Counted from the stretch's first letter, positions 8,188 through 17,701 are shown. The stretch: 64,000 nt of DNA from Emcibacter sp. SYSU 3D8 (GCF_039655875.1 NZ_JBBYXK010000006.1:62001-126000); one strand, 5' to 3'. The notes: generated by a model from the letters alone, not told the origin. A program made the numbers and translations.

Positions 8188-8853
8188 TCAGTTGCGGGAA
8201 GCGCCCGGGGTGCCGTGTTCGAAGATTTCACGAACCCTGTCGACCAGGTAGGTGCGTACACTCTCAGACCGCACCAGACTGCCCTGATGGGTCAGCCGCT
8301 GCAACGCCAGTCCCTCGAGAACCGCATGGGCGAGACCACATGCCAGTTCCAGATCGCTCTGGCGCCCTTCCCATTCCGGAAACGCCTCGAGCGCAGTAGC
8401 AACCCATTCGTTCCAGAAGGACTCATGTGCTTGCTGCATCAGCGACGCCAGGTCGTTATCGGTCCGCGACGCCACCGAAATCTCGAGATAGGCGACGCTC
8501 AGAGGCTCGAACATGAAATTCCACAACCCCTCTACTCGGGCGGCAAAGCCATCGCCGTTCGCACCGCGCATGGTTTCCCGGGCGGTTTGCCGCAACCTCT
8601 CGAGGCGCAACTCCTGGATATGCGCGAGCGTCGCCCGCAACACATCGGTCATGGTCTCGAAGTGATATTGCATGGCGCCGCGCGACAAGCCGGCCGTCTT
8701 GGCGATAACGGTCATGGTTGTCTTGGTGTAACCGATTTCGCCCAGACAGATGATCGCCGCATCCAGAATCAGCCGCCGGGTCTGATCGCTCTTTTCCGCT
8801 TGCCGGGTTCCTTCGCGGGACCGGGCGCGGCCGGTGGTCAGCAGGGTTTGCAC
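8188..8853 (-). CDS. TetR-family transcriptional regulator
   Basis: A 221-residue regulator. The start is set at GTG 8853 because GGAGG lies four bases upstream; an earlier GTG at 8889 has no ribosome site. The N-terminal helix-turn-helix is clear (ILDAAIICLGEIGYTKTTM then GLSRGAMQYHF), followed by an all-helical ligand/dimer domain. The family represses nearby efflux or catabolic genes until a small ligand binds. The best candidate target is the SDR gene immediately upstream on the same strand, or its own promoter in the 180-base gap. Ligand unknown. Confidence 0.85.
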   Translation of the reverse strand: MQTLLTTGRARSREGTRQAEKSDQTRRLILDAAIICLGEIGYTKTTMTVIAKTAGLSRGAMQYHFETMTDVLRATLAHIQELRLERLRQTARETMRGANGDGFAARVEGLWNFMFEPLSVAYLEISVASRTDNDLASLMQQAHESFWNEWVATALEAFPEWEGRQSDLELACGLAHAVLEGLALQRLTHQGSLVRSESVRTYLVDRVREIFEHGTPGASRN

Positions 8854-9033
8854 GTTGCCTCCGTCATTGCTGCGTGTCGTCCGTTGCACGAACTGTCGGC
8901 CATCACAAATACACCATACACCGCTCGAATTCCGTAAAATTCAGCGGAGGTGACTTTTGACGATAACTTAGACACGCGTTTCTCCATTCTGCAAGAACTA
9001 GCAGCGTTGGAGCAGCGGGGCTACCTGTCAGGC

Positions 9034-9846
9034 TCAGTCGAGGTCGAAGGATCGGTCGATGCGTTCGAACCGCCGGCGAACGAACTCGCGGCTCTCTTCG
9101 TGCGTGATGATGTAGAGTTCCTGCCGGCGAATGGCACGCAATACGCGCTCGGCGACTTCCGGCGTCTCAAGCGTGCGGCCCTGGAGGGAATTCTGCTCCT
9201 CCTGGTTACGCCGCCTCACCATGCTCGTGCCGCCCAGCTCCGACGGCCGGTTGCGTGCACTGTCGCCGATATTCGTCTTGACCAGCATGGGACAGAGCAC
9301 CGACGCGCTGAGCTTGGTGCCTCGCAGGTCCCTGTACAGGCACTCGGCCAGGGCGACCACGCCATATTTTGTCACGCAATAGACCCCCAAGCCGCTATTG
9401 GGGACCAGCCCGGCGAACGAGGCAGTGCTGATGATATGGCCTTCCTCGCCCTGTTCCAGCATGCGCGGCACGAAGGCTTCGATGCCGTGGATCACGCCCC
9501 ACAGATTGACGTTGATGGACCACTCCCAGTCCTCGTGCTTCATTTCCTGCAGCGGGCCATAGACCGCGACACCTGCATTGTTGAACAGCACGTTGACACC
9601 GCCAAACGCATCCCATGCCGCGTCGGCCAGCGCCTTGACCTGGTCGCGCTTGCTGACATCGGTCTTGACGCCGATAACCGGCGTCCCCTGCCCCTTGAAC
9701 TCTGCCACTGCCTTGTCCAGCGAGTTCTGCTCGATGTCCGCAAGCACCAGCTTCATGCCTTCCGCTGCAAGGCGCCGTGCAGTTGCAAGACCGATGCCGC
9801 TCGCGCCGCCGGTTATGACCGCCACGCGGCCGTTCAACTGTTCCAT
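9034..9846 (-). CDS. Short-chain dehydrogenase/reductase (SDR)
   Basis: A 270-residue classical SDR. Start at ATG 9846 with GGGAG six bases upstream. Visible are the TGGASGIG cofactor motif (12-19), NNAG (89-92), catalytic Ser143, Tyr156 and Lys160 (YCVTK). Asp at residue 37 at the end of strand 2 (LVLAD) favours NAD(H). The extended C-terminus (about residues 195-270) with RRRNQEEQNS is typical of SDRs acting on bulky alcohols or ketones such as steroids or terpenoids, but the substrate cannot be fixed. TetR lies downstream on the same strand. Confidence 0.87.
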   Translation of the reverse strand: MEQLNGRVAVITGGASGIGLATARRLAAEGMKLVLADIEQNSLDKAVAEFKGQGTPVIGVKTDVSKRDQVKALADAAWDAFGGVNVLFNNAGVAVYGPLQEMKHEDWEWSINVNLWGVIHGIEAFVPRMLEQGEEGHIISTASFAGLVPNSGLGVYCVTKYGVVALAECLYRDLRGTKLSASVLCPMLVKTNIGDSARNRPSELGGTSMVRRRNQEEQNSLQGRTLETPEVAERVLRAIRRQELYIITHEESREFVRRRFERIDRSFDLD

Positions 9847-10047
9847 GATTTGCTCCCGTTCCGTTCGGTGCACATCATGCCACGCGCGCGGCCAATGCCA
9901 ATGGTTCGAACTGCATCATTCTCACGAAATCAGGATTCACGGCCCGCAGCTGCCACACGTCATCCTGCACGGCAGCGAGGCCGGCGTGGCCAAGGCGCTC
10001 AACGAGCTTTATAGAGAAGCGCAGGGGACCATCTGGGAGGGGCATTC

Positions 10048-10446
10048 ATGGGTGATTACGTATATCCCGGCATCGTCAGCAGCCTGGCGCTGCTGGTCTG
10101 CTATTACACGCTGCTGCGCTCGGGAATTGCGCGGCGCAAATTCAAGATCGAGCCGCCGGCACACACCGGACCGGAAGAATACGAACGCTATGTGCGGGCA
10201 CATCAGAACACCATTGAACACCTCGTCCTGTTCCTGCCTGGCCTGTGGCTCTTTTCGCTGGCCTGGAATCCTGTCGTGGCGGCGGTCATTGGCGCCACCT
10301 GGCTACCCGGCCGCCTGTTCTATGCTCATGGCTACTACAGATCCGCGCCCGCTCGCAGGCCAGGATTGCTGGCCAGCATGCCAGCGGTCTACATCCTCGT
10401 GCTCGGATCGCTCATCGGCTTCGTAGCCGAATTATTCCGGGCCTGA
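10048..10446 (+). CDS. MAPEG-family membrane protein
   Basis: A 132-residue, four-helix inner-membrane protein. GGGAGGGG precedes the ATG. The RAHQNTIEHLVLFLP segment around residue 50 and the FYAHGYYRSA segment near residue 92 match the MAPEG signature (glutathione-dependent eicosanoid and xenobiotic enzymes; bacterial homologs mostly glutathione transferase/peroxidase-like). It ends 24 bases before the CphA-like gene, so the two may be cotranscribed. Confidence 0.82.
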   Translation: MGDYVYPGIVSSLALLVCYYTLLRSGIARRKFKIEPPAHTGPEEYERYVRAHQNTIEHLVLFLPGLWLFSLAWNPVVAAVIGATWLPGRLFYAHGYYRSAPARRPGLLASMPAVYILVLGSLIGFVAELFRA

Positions 10447-10470
10447 GGTTACGCGAATCCGGACCGCCCC

Positions 10471-12348
10471 GTGAAAGTCAGGATTCTCAGGATATATCAT
10501 GGGCCCAGCTGGTACTCGCTGCAGTCGGCGATCCTTTGGGCCCTGGACGGCGACGCTGACGAGGTCAGTGCTGCCGCAAATGCCGGCTGGCCGGCCTTCG
10601 ACGCCGAATTTCCTCATGCAACGCCGCTCAGGCCGGCGGCGAACGCCTCTCCGACACTGCGCGTCGCTCTCCTGATCGCTGCATGGACCAAGGAGCTGCT
10701 GAACAGCACCAACGGACTGGTCGAGGACGCCGGCGCGACCGATCGCGCGTCCGGCCAGGTCGTCGGCTGGTGTGGCTTTGAGAATGAAAGGGTAGCCCGC
10801 CAGGCTCTCGTCATCGCCGTCTCATCGATCGCAGCGAATGCCGGCACGCCGGTTGCCCCCGAGACAATGGCGCGCGAGATGTTGCATTTCAAGGCCGGTG
10901 CGGCATCGGCGTATCTCAGCCGTTCTAGGCGTGTGGTTAGCATGGGTGCACGTTCACGGGACATTCCCTATGCGCGCTCGCTGTTTCACCCGGGGCTTTG
11001 GCATTATGGCTGGGGACGCGCCGGTCGACACATCCAGGAAACCGCCAGCAACGGCGATGGCTTGATCGGCATGCGGATTGCCAGGGACAAGAGGGTTGCG
11101 TGCCAGTTCGTGCGCACGCTCGGCTATCCGGCCCCCGATCACGCGAGTGTAGCCAGCGCGGACGAAGCGGTCGCACTCGCTGCCCGCATGGGCGGGCCTG
11201 TCGTCATCAAACCGGCCGATGGTGGCAAGGGTCATGGCGTCTTCGTGAATGTCGAAAGCGAGCAGGCCATCAGGTGGGCATTCGCCGGAGCGCGAGAATG
11301 GACCACGGAACCTGTTCTCGTGGAGCGCTTCGTGCCAGGCGAAGATTACCGCCTTCTGGTCATCAACGGCGTGCTCGTTGCGGCGGCCTTGCGCAAGACA
11401 CCAACGGTCATCGGAGACGGAAAGCGCAATGTCAGGCGGTTGATCCGCGACCTCGAATGGACGCGCACCGCGAACCCGATCACGGCGAAATACCTGTTCA
11501 AGGTCGTTGTCGACGAGGCGCTCCTCGGCGAGTTGCGCCGGCAGGGCGCCGACATGGATACGGTTCCAGATGCAGGCGTAGCCTTGAAGCTGCGCGGCAA
11601 TGCCAATGTCAGCACCGGCGGCATACCCACGGATGTCATGGACATTGTTCACCCTCATGTCCGGGACATGGCCGAAGCCATTGCCCGTAATGTGGGGCTC
11701 CATGCGGCCGGCATTGACTATATCACCCCTGACATTTCCAGGTCCTGGCGGGACACTGCCGGCAGCGTCATTGAAATCAACGAAGTTCCGGGGCTCGACC
11801 TTCACATCGCGAGCGGCGTCAGCGAAGCAGAAATCGGGGCGGCAATCCTTGGTCCCAAGGTCGGCCGCATACCCGTCGCCGTGATTATTGCCCCGCTACC
11901 GGATCAGAACGTCCTGATCCGGCTGTTACGCGCCACGATCGGACAGAGCCATGCATGGCAGTTCGGCGTTCTGGGCGGCGGTAAACTGACGGTCGGTGAT
12001 ACCGAACTAACCTGTCTCAGCGACCGGCCCCAGAACCAGGTTCAGCAATTGTTGCAGAACCGGCAATGCGCCGCCGCCTTGCTGTGCGTAACGCCCGAGA
12101 CCGTCGCGGCGGCCGGCTTTCCCGTAGACCGGTGCCAGTTGACCGTGCTCGGCGCCGGCCTGCCGCAATCACGTTTCCTGCACGCGCTCGCCGCGCGCTG
12201 CTCCGAGCATGTTCTCGAGACTGAAGATGTGACTATATGGCCGGGGAACGAGGTAATTGCCGCGCTGCGGTCGGTCCTGCAAGCCCCCATCGAGGCGGCG
12301 AACCACAGTGTCCCCACCAAACTCCAAGTTGAACCGCAGCGGATTTAG
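10471..12348 (+). CDS. Cyanophycin-synthetase-like ATP-grasp protein with degenerate Mur-ligase module (CphA2-like)
   Basis: 625 residues, GTG start. Residues 1-150 correspond to the N-terminal CphA domain (opening K-V-R-I-L-R-I-Y-x-G-P-S). Residues 195-450 are the glutathione-synthetase-like ATP-grasp domain: VVIKPADGGKGHGV (Lys247), VERFVPGEDYRLLVING, NANVSTGGIPTDVMDIVHP, and the metal-binding EINEVPG (Glu435, Asn437). Residue 465 starts GRIPV, as in CphA where the Mur-ligase P-loop GTNGKTT follows. Here it is replaced by APLPDQN, and the module ends after about 160 residues instead of about 400. Full CphA alternately adds Asp and Arg at two ATP sites. CphA2 proteins with a shortened Mur domain polymerise beta-Asp-Arg dipeptides with one site. 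By analogy this enzyme has one amide-ligating site. No cphB or dipeptidase is nearby. Confidence 0.82.
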   Translation: MKVRILRIYHGPSWYSLQSAILWALDGDADEVSAAANAGWPAFDAEFPHATPLRPAANASPTLRVALLIAAWTKELLNSTNGLVEDAGATDRASGQVVGWCGFENERVARQALVIAVSSIAANAGTPVAPETMAREMLHFKAGAASAYLSRSRRVVSMGARSRDIPYARSLFHPGLWHYGWGRAGRHIQETASNGDGLIGMRIARDKRVACQFVRTLGYPAPDHASVASADEAVALAARMGGPVVIKPADGGKGHGVFVNVESEQAIRWAFAGAREWTTEPVLVERFVPGEDYRLLVINGVLVAAALRKTPTVIGDGKRNVRRLIRDLEWTRTANPITAKYLFKVVVDEALLGELRRQGADMDTVPDAGVALKLRGNANVSTGGIPTDVMDIVHPHVRDMAEAIARNVGLHAAGIDYITPDISRSWRDTAGSVIEINEVPGLDLHIASGVSEAEIGAAILGPKVGRIPVAVIIAPLPDQNVLIRLLRATIGQSHAWQFGVLGGGKLTVGDTELTCLSDRPQNQVQQLLQNRQCAAALLCVTPETVAAAGFPVDRCQLTVLGAGLPQSRFLHALAARCSEHVLETEDVTIWPGNEVIAALRSVLQAPIEAANHSVPTKLQVEPQRI

Positions 12349-12392
12349 CGCAAGTTTTAGCCAAAACTATATATTTGTCATAATTTTGCGCT
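12347..12392. promoter_or_regulatory. AT-rich nested inverted repeat before the histidine kinase gene
   Basis: Outer arms AGCGCAA (12347-12353) and TTGCGCT (12386-12392) enclose an inner AGTTTT/AAAACT repeat and a TATATATTTG stretch. It overlaps the stop codon of the CphA-like gene and lies about 50 bases before the kinase start. It could be an operator/promoter or a processing hairpin; there is no T-run. Confidence 0.4.
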
Positions 12393-12439
12393 CGGCGTAC
12401 GGCTATTGCTGACGAGGTTCGACGAAAAGGCTTGGGCAT

Positions 12440-14668
12440 ATGCTGGAGGGCGCTGATCTAGGCGGCATCAACGCCGTTGGCGCGGTCATATGGGGCGCCG
12501 CCGCCTGCGTATCCCTGTTCATGCTGGTCAGGATTCGCAGCATGCGGATTCTGCTGGGAGCAGCGTCGCTGATCCTGATCGCGCTGGGCGCCAGCCTGCA
12601 GGCCGGTATCCTTGACGTTACCGGCATCGACCTCAGCGGCTTCGACATCACGTCCATGGGCGGCAGCCAGATGTTGCTGACCCTCAGCAGCATTCCAATG
12701 CTTCTGTCGGTCTTGCTGGCTGCGCAGTACCGGCACCAGCGCAGCATTCAGGAGACGGCGCTGGGCAATTCAATCAGCGGTGTCGCCATTGCCACGCTCG
12801 ACGGCAAAATCCAGTACGCCAACGACTCGTTCCTGACACTCGTCGGGGCCGACGAGAGCAAGGATGTGCAAGGACATCGCACCCACGAGTTCTTCATGGA
12901 CCCTGAGCGTGCCAGGGACGTTCTCGATATCATTCGGGAAAAGGGCAGCTGGCGCGGCGAGATAATCGTCCGGCGCACCGACGGGAGCAGCAAGGAAGTG
13001 GATCTTCACGCCTCGCTGACTCGCGATTCCGAAGGCACGCCAACGGCCATCATCGGCTCATTCGCCGATATGAGCCATAGCCGCGAGAAGGAGCGTCAGC
13101 TGAGATTCAGCAATTCGCTCCTGACCAATCTGGTCGAGACCGCGCCGATCCTGCTGTGGACCGCCGATTCCGATGGCCAGATTGGCCTGGTGTGCGGCCG
13201 CGGCTTCGACCGCATCAAGCAGCTGGCCGATGAAGGTGTCGGCGTCGCGCGTCCGGCGCCGGGCACATCGATGTACGATCTGTTTCAAAACGTACCCGAC
13301 ATCGAGCAGCATGTGAGCCGGGCCCTGCTCGGCAGACCATCGCGATTCGAATGGCAATGCGGTCCTTCAGTCGTGTTCGAGGCCCAGATCAGTCCGCGGC
13401 ACGCACCCGGCGGCAAGGTCACAGGAATTGTCGGCGTCGCGCTCGATGTGTCTACGCGTGTCGCCGCCGAGCACGCGCTCGAGCGTAACCTCAAGCGGCA
13501 GGTCGAGATCGAACAACGGCTTGACCGGGCGCAAAGGCTCGAGGCGGTTGGCCGCCTCACCGGCGGCGTCGCCCACGATTTCAACAATCTGCTGACAACC
13601 ATCCTGGGGAACATTGATCTGGTCCTGGACCTGGCCGGCGCGGACTCCGAGATTAAACGCTATGCGGACTCGGCCTCGCGCGCGGCCAACCGGGGATCGG
13701 AACTGACTCACCGCCTGCTCGCGTTCTCGCGCCAGCAGGCGTTGCACCCTCAAGCGACCGACGTCCACAAGCTGCTTGATGACCTTACCGTCATGCTTGG
13801 CCGTACATTGCCGGAGACGGTCACCATTGTGCGGAATTTCGACAGGGAGACCGTGCTCGCGGCGATCGATCCGGGACAACTCGAGAACGCGATCCTCAAT
13901 CTCGCGCTCAACGCCCGCGACGCCATGCCCAATGGCGGCACCTTGACCATCTCGACACAGGCACGCCCACGCCACGCGGCAGGCTACACCGGCAGCGCCG
14001 AGCGCCTGGTCGCCATCGTGGTGAGCGACACCGGCACCGGCATGAGCCCGCAAGTGCTCGACAGGGCTTTCGAGCCGTTTTTCACCACCAAGATGGGGAA
14101 ACCATCCGAAGCGGTCGGATCCGGGCTCGGGCTCAGTATGGTCTACGGTTTCGCGGCCCAGTCTGACGGATACGTCGATATCGACAGCACGCCAGGCAAG
14201 GGTACCGTCGTCACGCTGTATCTGCCCTATGGTGCGGCGGCAGACGGTCAAGTAGAGGCCAAAAAGGCTGATTTGCGCGAGATTCAGAAGGGCAGCGACC
14301 GGATCATGGTGGTCGAGGACGATCCCGATGTGCGCCAGTTCGTCGTCAATGCCCTCAAGCGGCTCGGCTATTCGGTCGTGTCCGCCGAGAACGGTCCCGA
14401 GGCCATGGAGGTTGCCCATCAATCCGGCGGGATCGACCTGCTCATTTCCGACGTGGTGCTGCCGGGCGGCATGACCGGCCCCGATGTCGCCGACCGTTTC
14501 CTGGAGATCTTTCCCAACGGCAAGGTGCTCTTCACGTCAGGTTATATCGGCGACGACCTGGTAATGCGCTCGCGCCTCGAAAACGATGTCGAGCTGCTGC
14601 CGAAGCCCTATACGCTCCAGACACTCGCCACCAAGGTGCGAACCGTCCTCGATCCGATGCTTCACTGA
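12440..14668 (+). CDS. Hybrid histidine kinase (membrane, PAS, HisKA, HATPase, receiver)
   Basis: 742 residues. Two or three N-terminal membrane helices (about 12-100) are followed by a PAS domain (about 110-215), a second PAS-like sensor region (about 220-345), HisKA with phospho-acceptor His379 in GGVAHDFNNLL, HATPase_c (N box NLALNARDAM, G1 DTGTGM, F FFTTK, G2 GSGLGLSM) and a C-terminal receiver with Asp671 and Lys in LPKPY. The receiver being fused implies intramolecular phosphotransfer and probably an unlinked phosphotransfer or response partner. No response regulator gene is adjacent. The HDFNN variant and this layout are common in alphaproteobacterial HWE-unrelated hybrid kinases of unknown signal. 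Confidence 0.9.
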   Translation: MLEGADLGGINAVGAVIWGAAACVSLFMLVRIRSMRILLGAASLILIALGASLQAGILDVTGIDLSGFDITSMGGSQMLLTLSSIPMLLSVLLAAQYRHQRSIQETALGNSISGVAIATLDGKIQYANDSFLTLVGADESKDVQGHRTHEFFMDPERARDVLDIIREKGSWRGEIIVRRTDGSSKEVDLHASLTRDSEGTPTAIIGSFADMSHSREKERQLRFSNSLLTNLVETAPILLWTADSDGQIGLVCGRGFDRIKQLADEGVGVARPAPGTSMYDLFQNVPDIEQHVSRALLGRPSRFEWQCGPSVVFEAQISPRHAPGGKVTGIVGVALDVSTRVAAEHALERNLKRQVEIEQRLDRAQRLEAVGRLTGGVAHDFNNLLTTILGNIDLVLDLAGADSEIKRYADSASRAANRGSELTHRLLAFSRQQALHPQATDVHKLLDDLTVMLGRTLPETVTIVRNFDRETVLAAIDPGQLENAILNLALNARDAMPNGGTLTISTQARPRHAAGYTGSAERLVAIVVSDTGTGMSPQVLDRAFEPFFTTKMGKPSEAVGSGLGLSMVYGFAAQSDGYVDIDSTPGKGTVVTLYLPYGAAADGQVEAKKADLREIQKGSDRIMVVEDDPDVRQFVVNALKRLGYSVVSAENGPEAMEVAHQSGGIDLLISDVVLPGGMTGPDVADRFLEIFPNGKVLFTSGYIGDDLVMRSRLENDVELLPKPYTLQTLATKVRTVLDPMLH

Positions 14669-14710
14669 TCATCCGCTCGACAGGGATCGGTCCGCGGGAA
14701 TTGCGGCCTC

Positions 14711-15874
14711 TCAGGCCGTCGCCTCGAACAGTTCACGCCCGATCAGCATCCGGCGAATCTCGCTGGTGCCGGCACCGATCTCGTAGAGCTTGGCGTCGCG
14801 CAGCAGCCTGCCTGTCGGAAAGTCGTTGACGTAGCCGTTGCCGCCCAGCGCCTGGATCGCCTCGAGCGCCATCCAGGTCGCCTTCTCCGCAGAATACAGG
14901 ATGCACCCGGCCGCGTCCTTGCGGCTCGCCTCGCCCCGGTCGCAGGCCTGCGCGACGGCATAGACATAGGCCCGGCACGCGCTCCAGGTGCTGTACATGT
15001 CCGCGAGCTTGCCCTGCATCAGCTGAAACGTGCCGATCGGCTGCCCGAACTGTTCACGCTGGTGCACATAGGGCAGCACCGCGTCCATGCAGGCGCCCAT
15101 GATGCCCAGCGGCCCGCCGGCCAGCACCACTCGCTCGTAGTCCAGACCGGACATCAGCACCTGGACACCTCGACCTTCCGCGCCCAGCACGTTCACGAGA
15201 GGGACTTCGCAATCTTCGAAGATCAGTTCGCTGGTGTTCGATCCCCTCATGCCCAGCTTGTCGAGCTTGGCGCCGCTGGAGAACCCTTTCATGCCCCGTT
15301 CGATCAGAAACGCCGTTATGCCTTTCGGACCCGCCGCAGGATCGGTCTTGGCATACACCACCAGCACCCCTGCATCGGGCCCGTTGGTGATCCACATCTT
15401 GGCCCCATTGAGCACGAACCGGTCGTTTCGCTTCTCGGCACGCAGCCGCATGGACACCACGTCCGATCCCGACCCCGGCTCGCTCATTGCCAACGCGCCG
15501 ACCACGCTGCCATCAATCAGCCCCGGCAGAAACCGGCGCTTCTGCTCGGGCGTGCCGTTGCGCACGATCTGATTGACGCAGAGGTTGGAATGGGCGCCGT
15601 AGGAGAGTCCGACACTGGCCGAGGCGCGGGAAATCTCCTCCATGGCAATGACATGCGCCAGGTAGCCGAGCCCGGCACCGCCGTCCTCCTCCGGCACGGT
15701 GATCCCAAGGACTCCCAGCATTCCCAGTTTGGACCAGAGGTCGGCCGGAAAATCATTGTGTGCGTCGATAGCCGCCGCACGCGGCGCAAGCTCCTGCGCG
15801 GCGAAGCGGCTGACGCTGTCGCGCAGCATGCCGATCTCGTCACCATGGCCAAAATTCAACGCCGGTAGGTCCAT
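14711..15874 (-). CDS. ivd: Isovaleryl-CoA dehydrogenase
   Basis: A 387-residue FAD acyl-CoA dehydrogenase. The catalytic base is Glu247 in [17 protein letters not shown], which is the helix position specific to isovaleryl-CoA dehydrogenase (Glu254 in the human enzyme) rather than the C-terminal position of most family members. Other family signatures are [10 protein letters not shown] and [19 protein letters not shown]. It converts isovaleryl-CoA to 3-methylcrotonyl-CoA in leucine breakdown. GGGAG lies eight bases before the ATG. The carboxylase genes that usually follow are not beside it. Confidence 0.9.
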   Translation of the reverse strand: MDLPALNFGHGDEIGMLRDSVSRFAAQELAPRAAAIDAHNDFPADLWSKLGMLGVLGITVPEEDGGAGLGYLAHVIAMEEISRASASVGLSYGAHSNLCVNQIVRNGTPEQKRRFLPGLIDGSVVGALAMSEPGSGSDVVSMRLRAEKRNDRFVLNGAKMWITNGPDAGVLVVYAKTDPAAGPKGITAFLIERGMKGFSSGAKLDKLGMRGSNTSELIFEDCEVPLVNVLGAEGRGVQVLMSGLDYERVVLAGGPLGIMGACMDAVLPYVHQREQFGQPIGTFQLMQGKLADMYSTWSACRAYVYAVAQACDRGEASRKDAAGCILYSAEKATWMALEAIQALGGNGYVNDFPTGRLLRDAKLYEIGAGTSEIRRMLIGRELFEATA

Positions 15875-15935
15875 GCGGCAGCTCCCGTTTGTCTTCGACG
15901 ACAGGCTAGCGCGAAACCAGCCGTACCAACAGCCG

Positions 15936-16514
15936 TCAGCCGCCGGCGATTCCCGCCGCTTTCAACATGATCATGCCACCCAGCAGGATGAAGACCCCCG
16001 CGGCCGCCATCCGGATCGCCGTCAGCGGCAGCCTGTTTGCCGCCCGGTCGCCCATCAGGACGACAGGCACATTGGCCAGCATCATGCCCAGCGTCGTACC
16101 GGCGGTCACCCACAAGACGCTCTGGTATTTTGCGGCCAGCGCCATGGTCGCGACCTGTGTCTTGTCGCCGATTTCAACCAGGAAGAACGCCACCAGCGTC
16201 ACCAGAAATGCGCTGGCGCCGGTTGCCCTTTGCCGCTCTGCTTCCGCCAGCGTGTCCGGCTTGAGCGTCCACAAACCCATGAGGACGAACGAGACGCCGA
16301 GCACCCATTGGAACAGGTCGCCCTTGAGCCATCCGGCCAGCATCAGCCCCGCCAGCGCGGCCAGCGCATGATTGGCCAGCGTCGCGACGAGGATCGCCAG
16401 GATAATCGGACCCGGCTTCCGGAAGCGCGCGGCAAGCAGCAAGGCGAGTAGCTGGGTCTTGTCGCCGATTTCGGCGATGGCGACGACACCGGTGGAGACG
16501 AGGAACGAGTTCAT
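15936..16514 (-). CDS. GDT1/UPF0016 (TMEM165-like) cation exporter, probably Mn2+
   Basis: A 192-residue membrane protein made of two homologous halves, each with the family motif E-x-G-D-K-T ([15 protein letters not shown] near residue 14 and [15 protein letters not shown] near residue 110). Six or seven helices. Start at ATG 16514 with AGGG seven bases upstream. Bacterial homologs (MneA, Mnx) export manganese or transport it into a compartment. A yybP-ykoY manganese riboswitch lies in its leader, which supports Mn2+ as the cargo and efflux as the role. Confidence 0.9.
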   Translation of the reverse strand: MNSFLVSTGVVAIAEIGDKTQLLALLLAARFRKPGPIILAILVATLANHALAALAGLMLAGWLKGDLFQWVLGVSFVLMGLWTLKPDTLAEAERQRATGASAFLVTLVAFFLVEIGDKTQVATMALAAKYQSVLWVTAGTTLGMMLANVPVVLMGDRAANRLPLTAIRMAAAGVFILLGGMIMLKAAGIAGG

Positions 16515-16582
16515 GGACTTACCCTGGGCCGGGGTGCGAACAATGATCCGGCGCGCCGCCCGACCCATGATCGGGGTGCCGA

Positions 16583-16685
16583 ACCAATGGTCTCGCCATG
16601 CCCGCGGGCCGGATACGCCATGGCCAGAGCCAAGTGTGTTGACGTATCCCCTCCTGCATCGGAGGCGGCTACTCCCCAGTGGATG
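16583..16685 (-). promoter_or_regulatory. yybP-ykoY manganese riboswitch
   Basis: Read on the minus strand, the leader of the UPF0016 gene contains GGGGAGTAGCC, then GTCAACACACTTGGC, then GGCGAGACC, the conserved blocks of the yybP-ykoY aptamer in the right order and spacing. The outer P1 stem closes between CCACTGG and CCATTGG with a single mismatch. Internal stems are also visible, for example GGATACG with CGTATCC. This class binds Mn2+ and turns on exporters such as UPF0016 and MntP. It ends about 70 bases before the start codon, leaving room for an expression platform. Confidence 0.9.
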
Positions 16686-16864
16686 CGCGGCACACTAACG
16701 CGGCGCCGTCTCCCCGGCAACCATGCCGACGCCGGCGCCGCGAGACAACTGATCGACGTCTGTGCTCCCGGACGCCGAAGGATGGGCGTTGATCCCTCAA
16801 ATTGCTCGCCTCACCCCCCGTTCGGACCATGTCAGAACTGTTATCCTGCAATCGGGGGAAAGTC

Positions 16865-17107
16865 ATGTCATCGCCGGTCTACAAGAAGGTCACGCTCATC
16901 GGCACCTCGCGCCAGAGCATCGAGGGCGCCGTCCAGAACGCTGTCGCCACGGCATCGAAATCCCTGCGGCACCTGTCCTGGTTTGAAATCAAGCAGGTCC
17001 GCGGCCATATCGCCGGCGGCAAGATTGACAGCTATCAGGTCGAGGTCGCGATCGGCTTCAGCCTCGAGGGGCAGGAAGACGACGTGCATATCATGACGGC
17101 GCTTTAG
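16865..17107 (+). CDS. Dodecin (flavin-binding dodecamer)
   Basis: An 80-residue protein with the dodecin pattern VYKKVTLIGTS, SIEGAVQNAVATASKSLRHLSWFE, then GKIDSYQVEVAIGF. Trp39 and Gln58 match the residues that stack on and hydrogen-bond flavin in characterised dodecins (Trp36 and Gln55 in Halobacterium). GGGGGA precedes the ATG. It buffers free FMN/riboflavin or CoA in the cytosol. It is divergent from the manganese-riboswitch gene. Confidence 0.92.
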   Translation: MSSPVYKKVTLIGTSRQSIEGAVQNAVATASKSLRHLSWFEIKQVRGHIAGGKIDSYQVEVAIGFSLEGQEDDVHIMTAL

Positions 17108-17113
17108 CCGCCG

Positions 17114-17701
17114 TCAGTAGGGTTCGGTCTGGACCATCGACAGCCGCTGGGCAAAGGCGTCGTACCATGCCTTCAGCGCGGGCCGCGTCGTGTGCCAGGC
17201 ATCGTCCGGGAACCGGAAATCCAGATAACCCAGCGCGCAGGCCACGGCGATCGTGCCGATATTGACGCCATCCAGCCCCGCCACATCATTTTCCAGCGCA
17301 TCCAGCACCTGCCGGATCGAGCGCTCATAGGCGGCGATCCTCGCAGGCGACTGCTGCTGCTCGGGACGCAGCACCTCGCCGCGCCGCGGAACCGCCGCGT
17401 CCATGATCCCGTCGCCCAGGGCCTGCAGCTTCAGCACCCGCCAACGTTCCGCGCCTGCCGGCGGAAAGAAGCCGCCGCCGTGGGCCGCGTCCAAATATTC
17501 GCAGATCACCGGGCTGTCGAACAACATGTCACCATTGTCCAGTTCCAGCGTCGGCACCCGGTGTATCGGATTGATCTGCCCATAGGTCGAGTTCGCCGCG
17601 CCGGCGTCGGCCATGACAATCTCGAGCGGCACACCCAGTTCAACGGCAAGCGCGCGAACCTTGCGTACATAGGGCGACGCGGGCGAGGCGTGGATTTTCA
17701 T
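17114..17701 (-). CDS. Glutathione S-transferase family protein
   Basis: A 195-residue GST. Start at ATG 17701, where AGGAG sits six bases upstream; an in-frame TTG two codons earlier is not needed. The N-terminal thioredoxin-like domain opens KIHASPASPYVRKVR, with RVPTLELDNG and the D-S-x-x-I-x-E-Y segment that binds glutathione. The C-terminal helical domain follows. The active-site region S-P-x-S/A suggests a serine-type or beta-like bacterial enzyme. Substrate unknown. It converges with dodecin, stops seven bases apart. Confidence 0.88.
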   Translation of the reverse strand: MKIHASPASPYVRKVRALAVELGVPLEIVMADAGAANSTYGQINPIHRVPTLELDNGDMLFDSPVICEYLDAAHGGGFFPPAGAERWRVLKLQALGDGIMDAAVPRRGEVLRPEQQQSPARIAAYERSIRQVLDALENDVAGLDGVNIGTIAVACALGYLDFRFPDDAWHTTRPALKAWYDAFAQRLSMVQTEPY

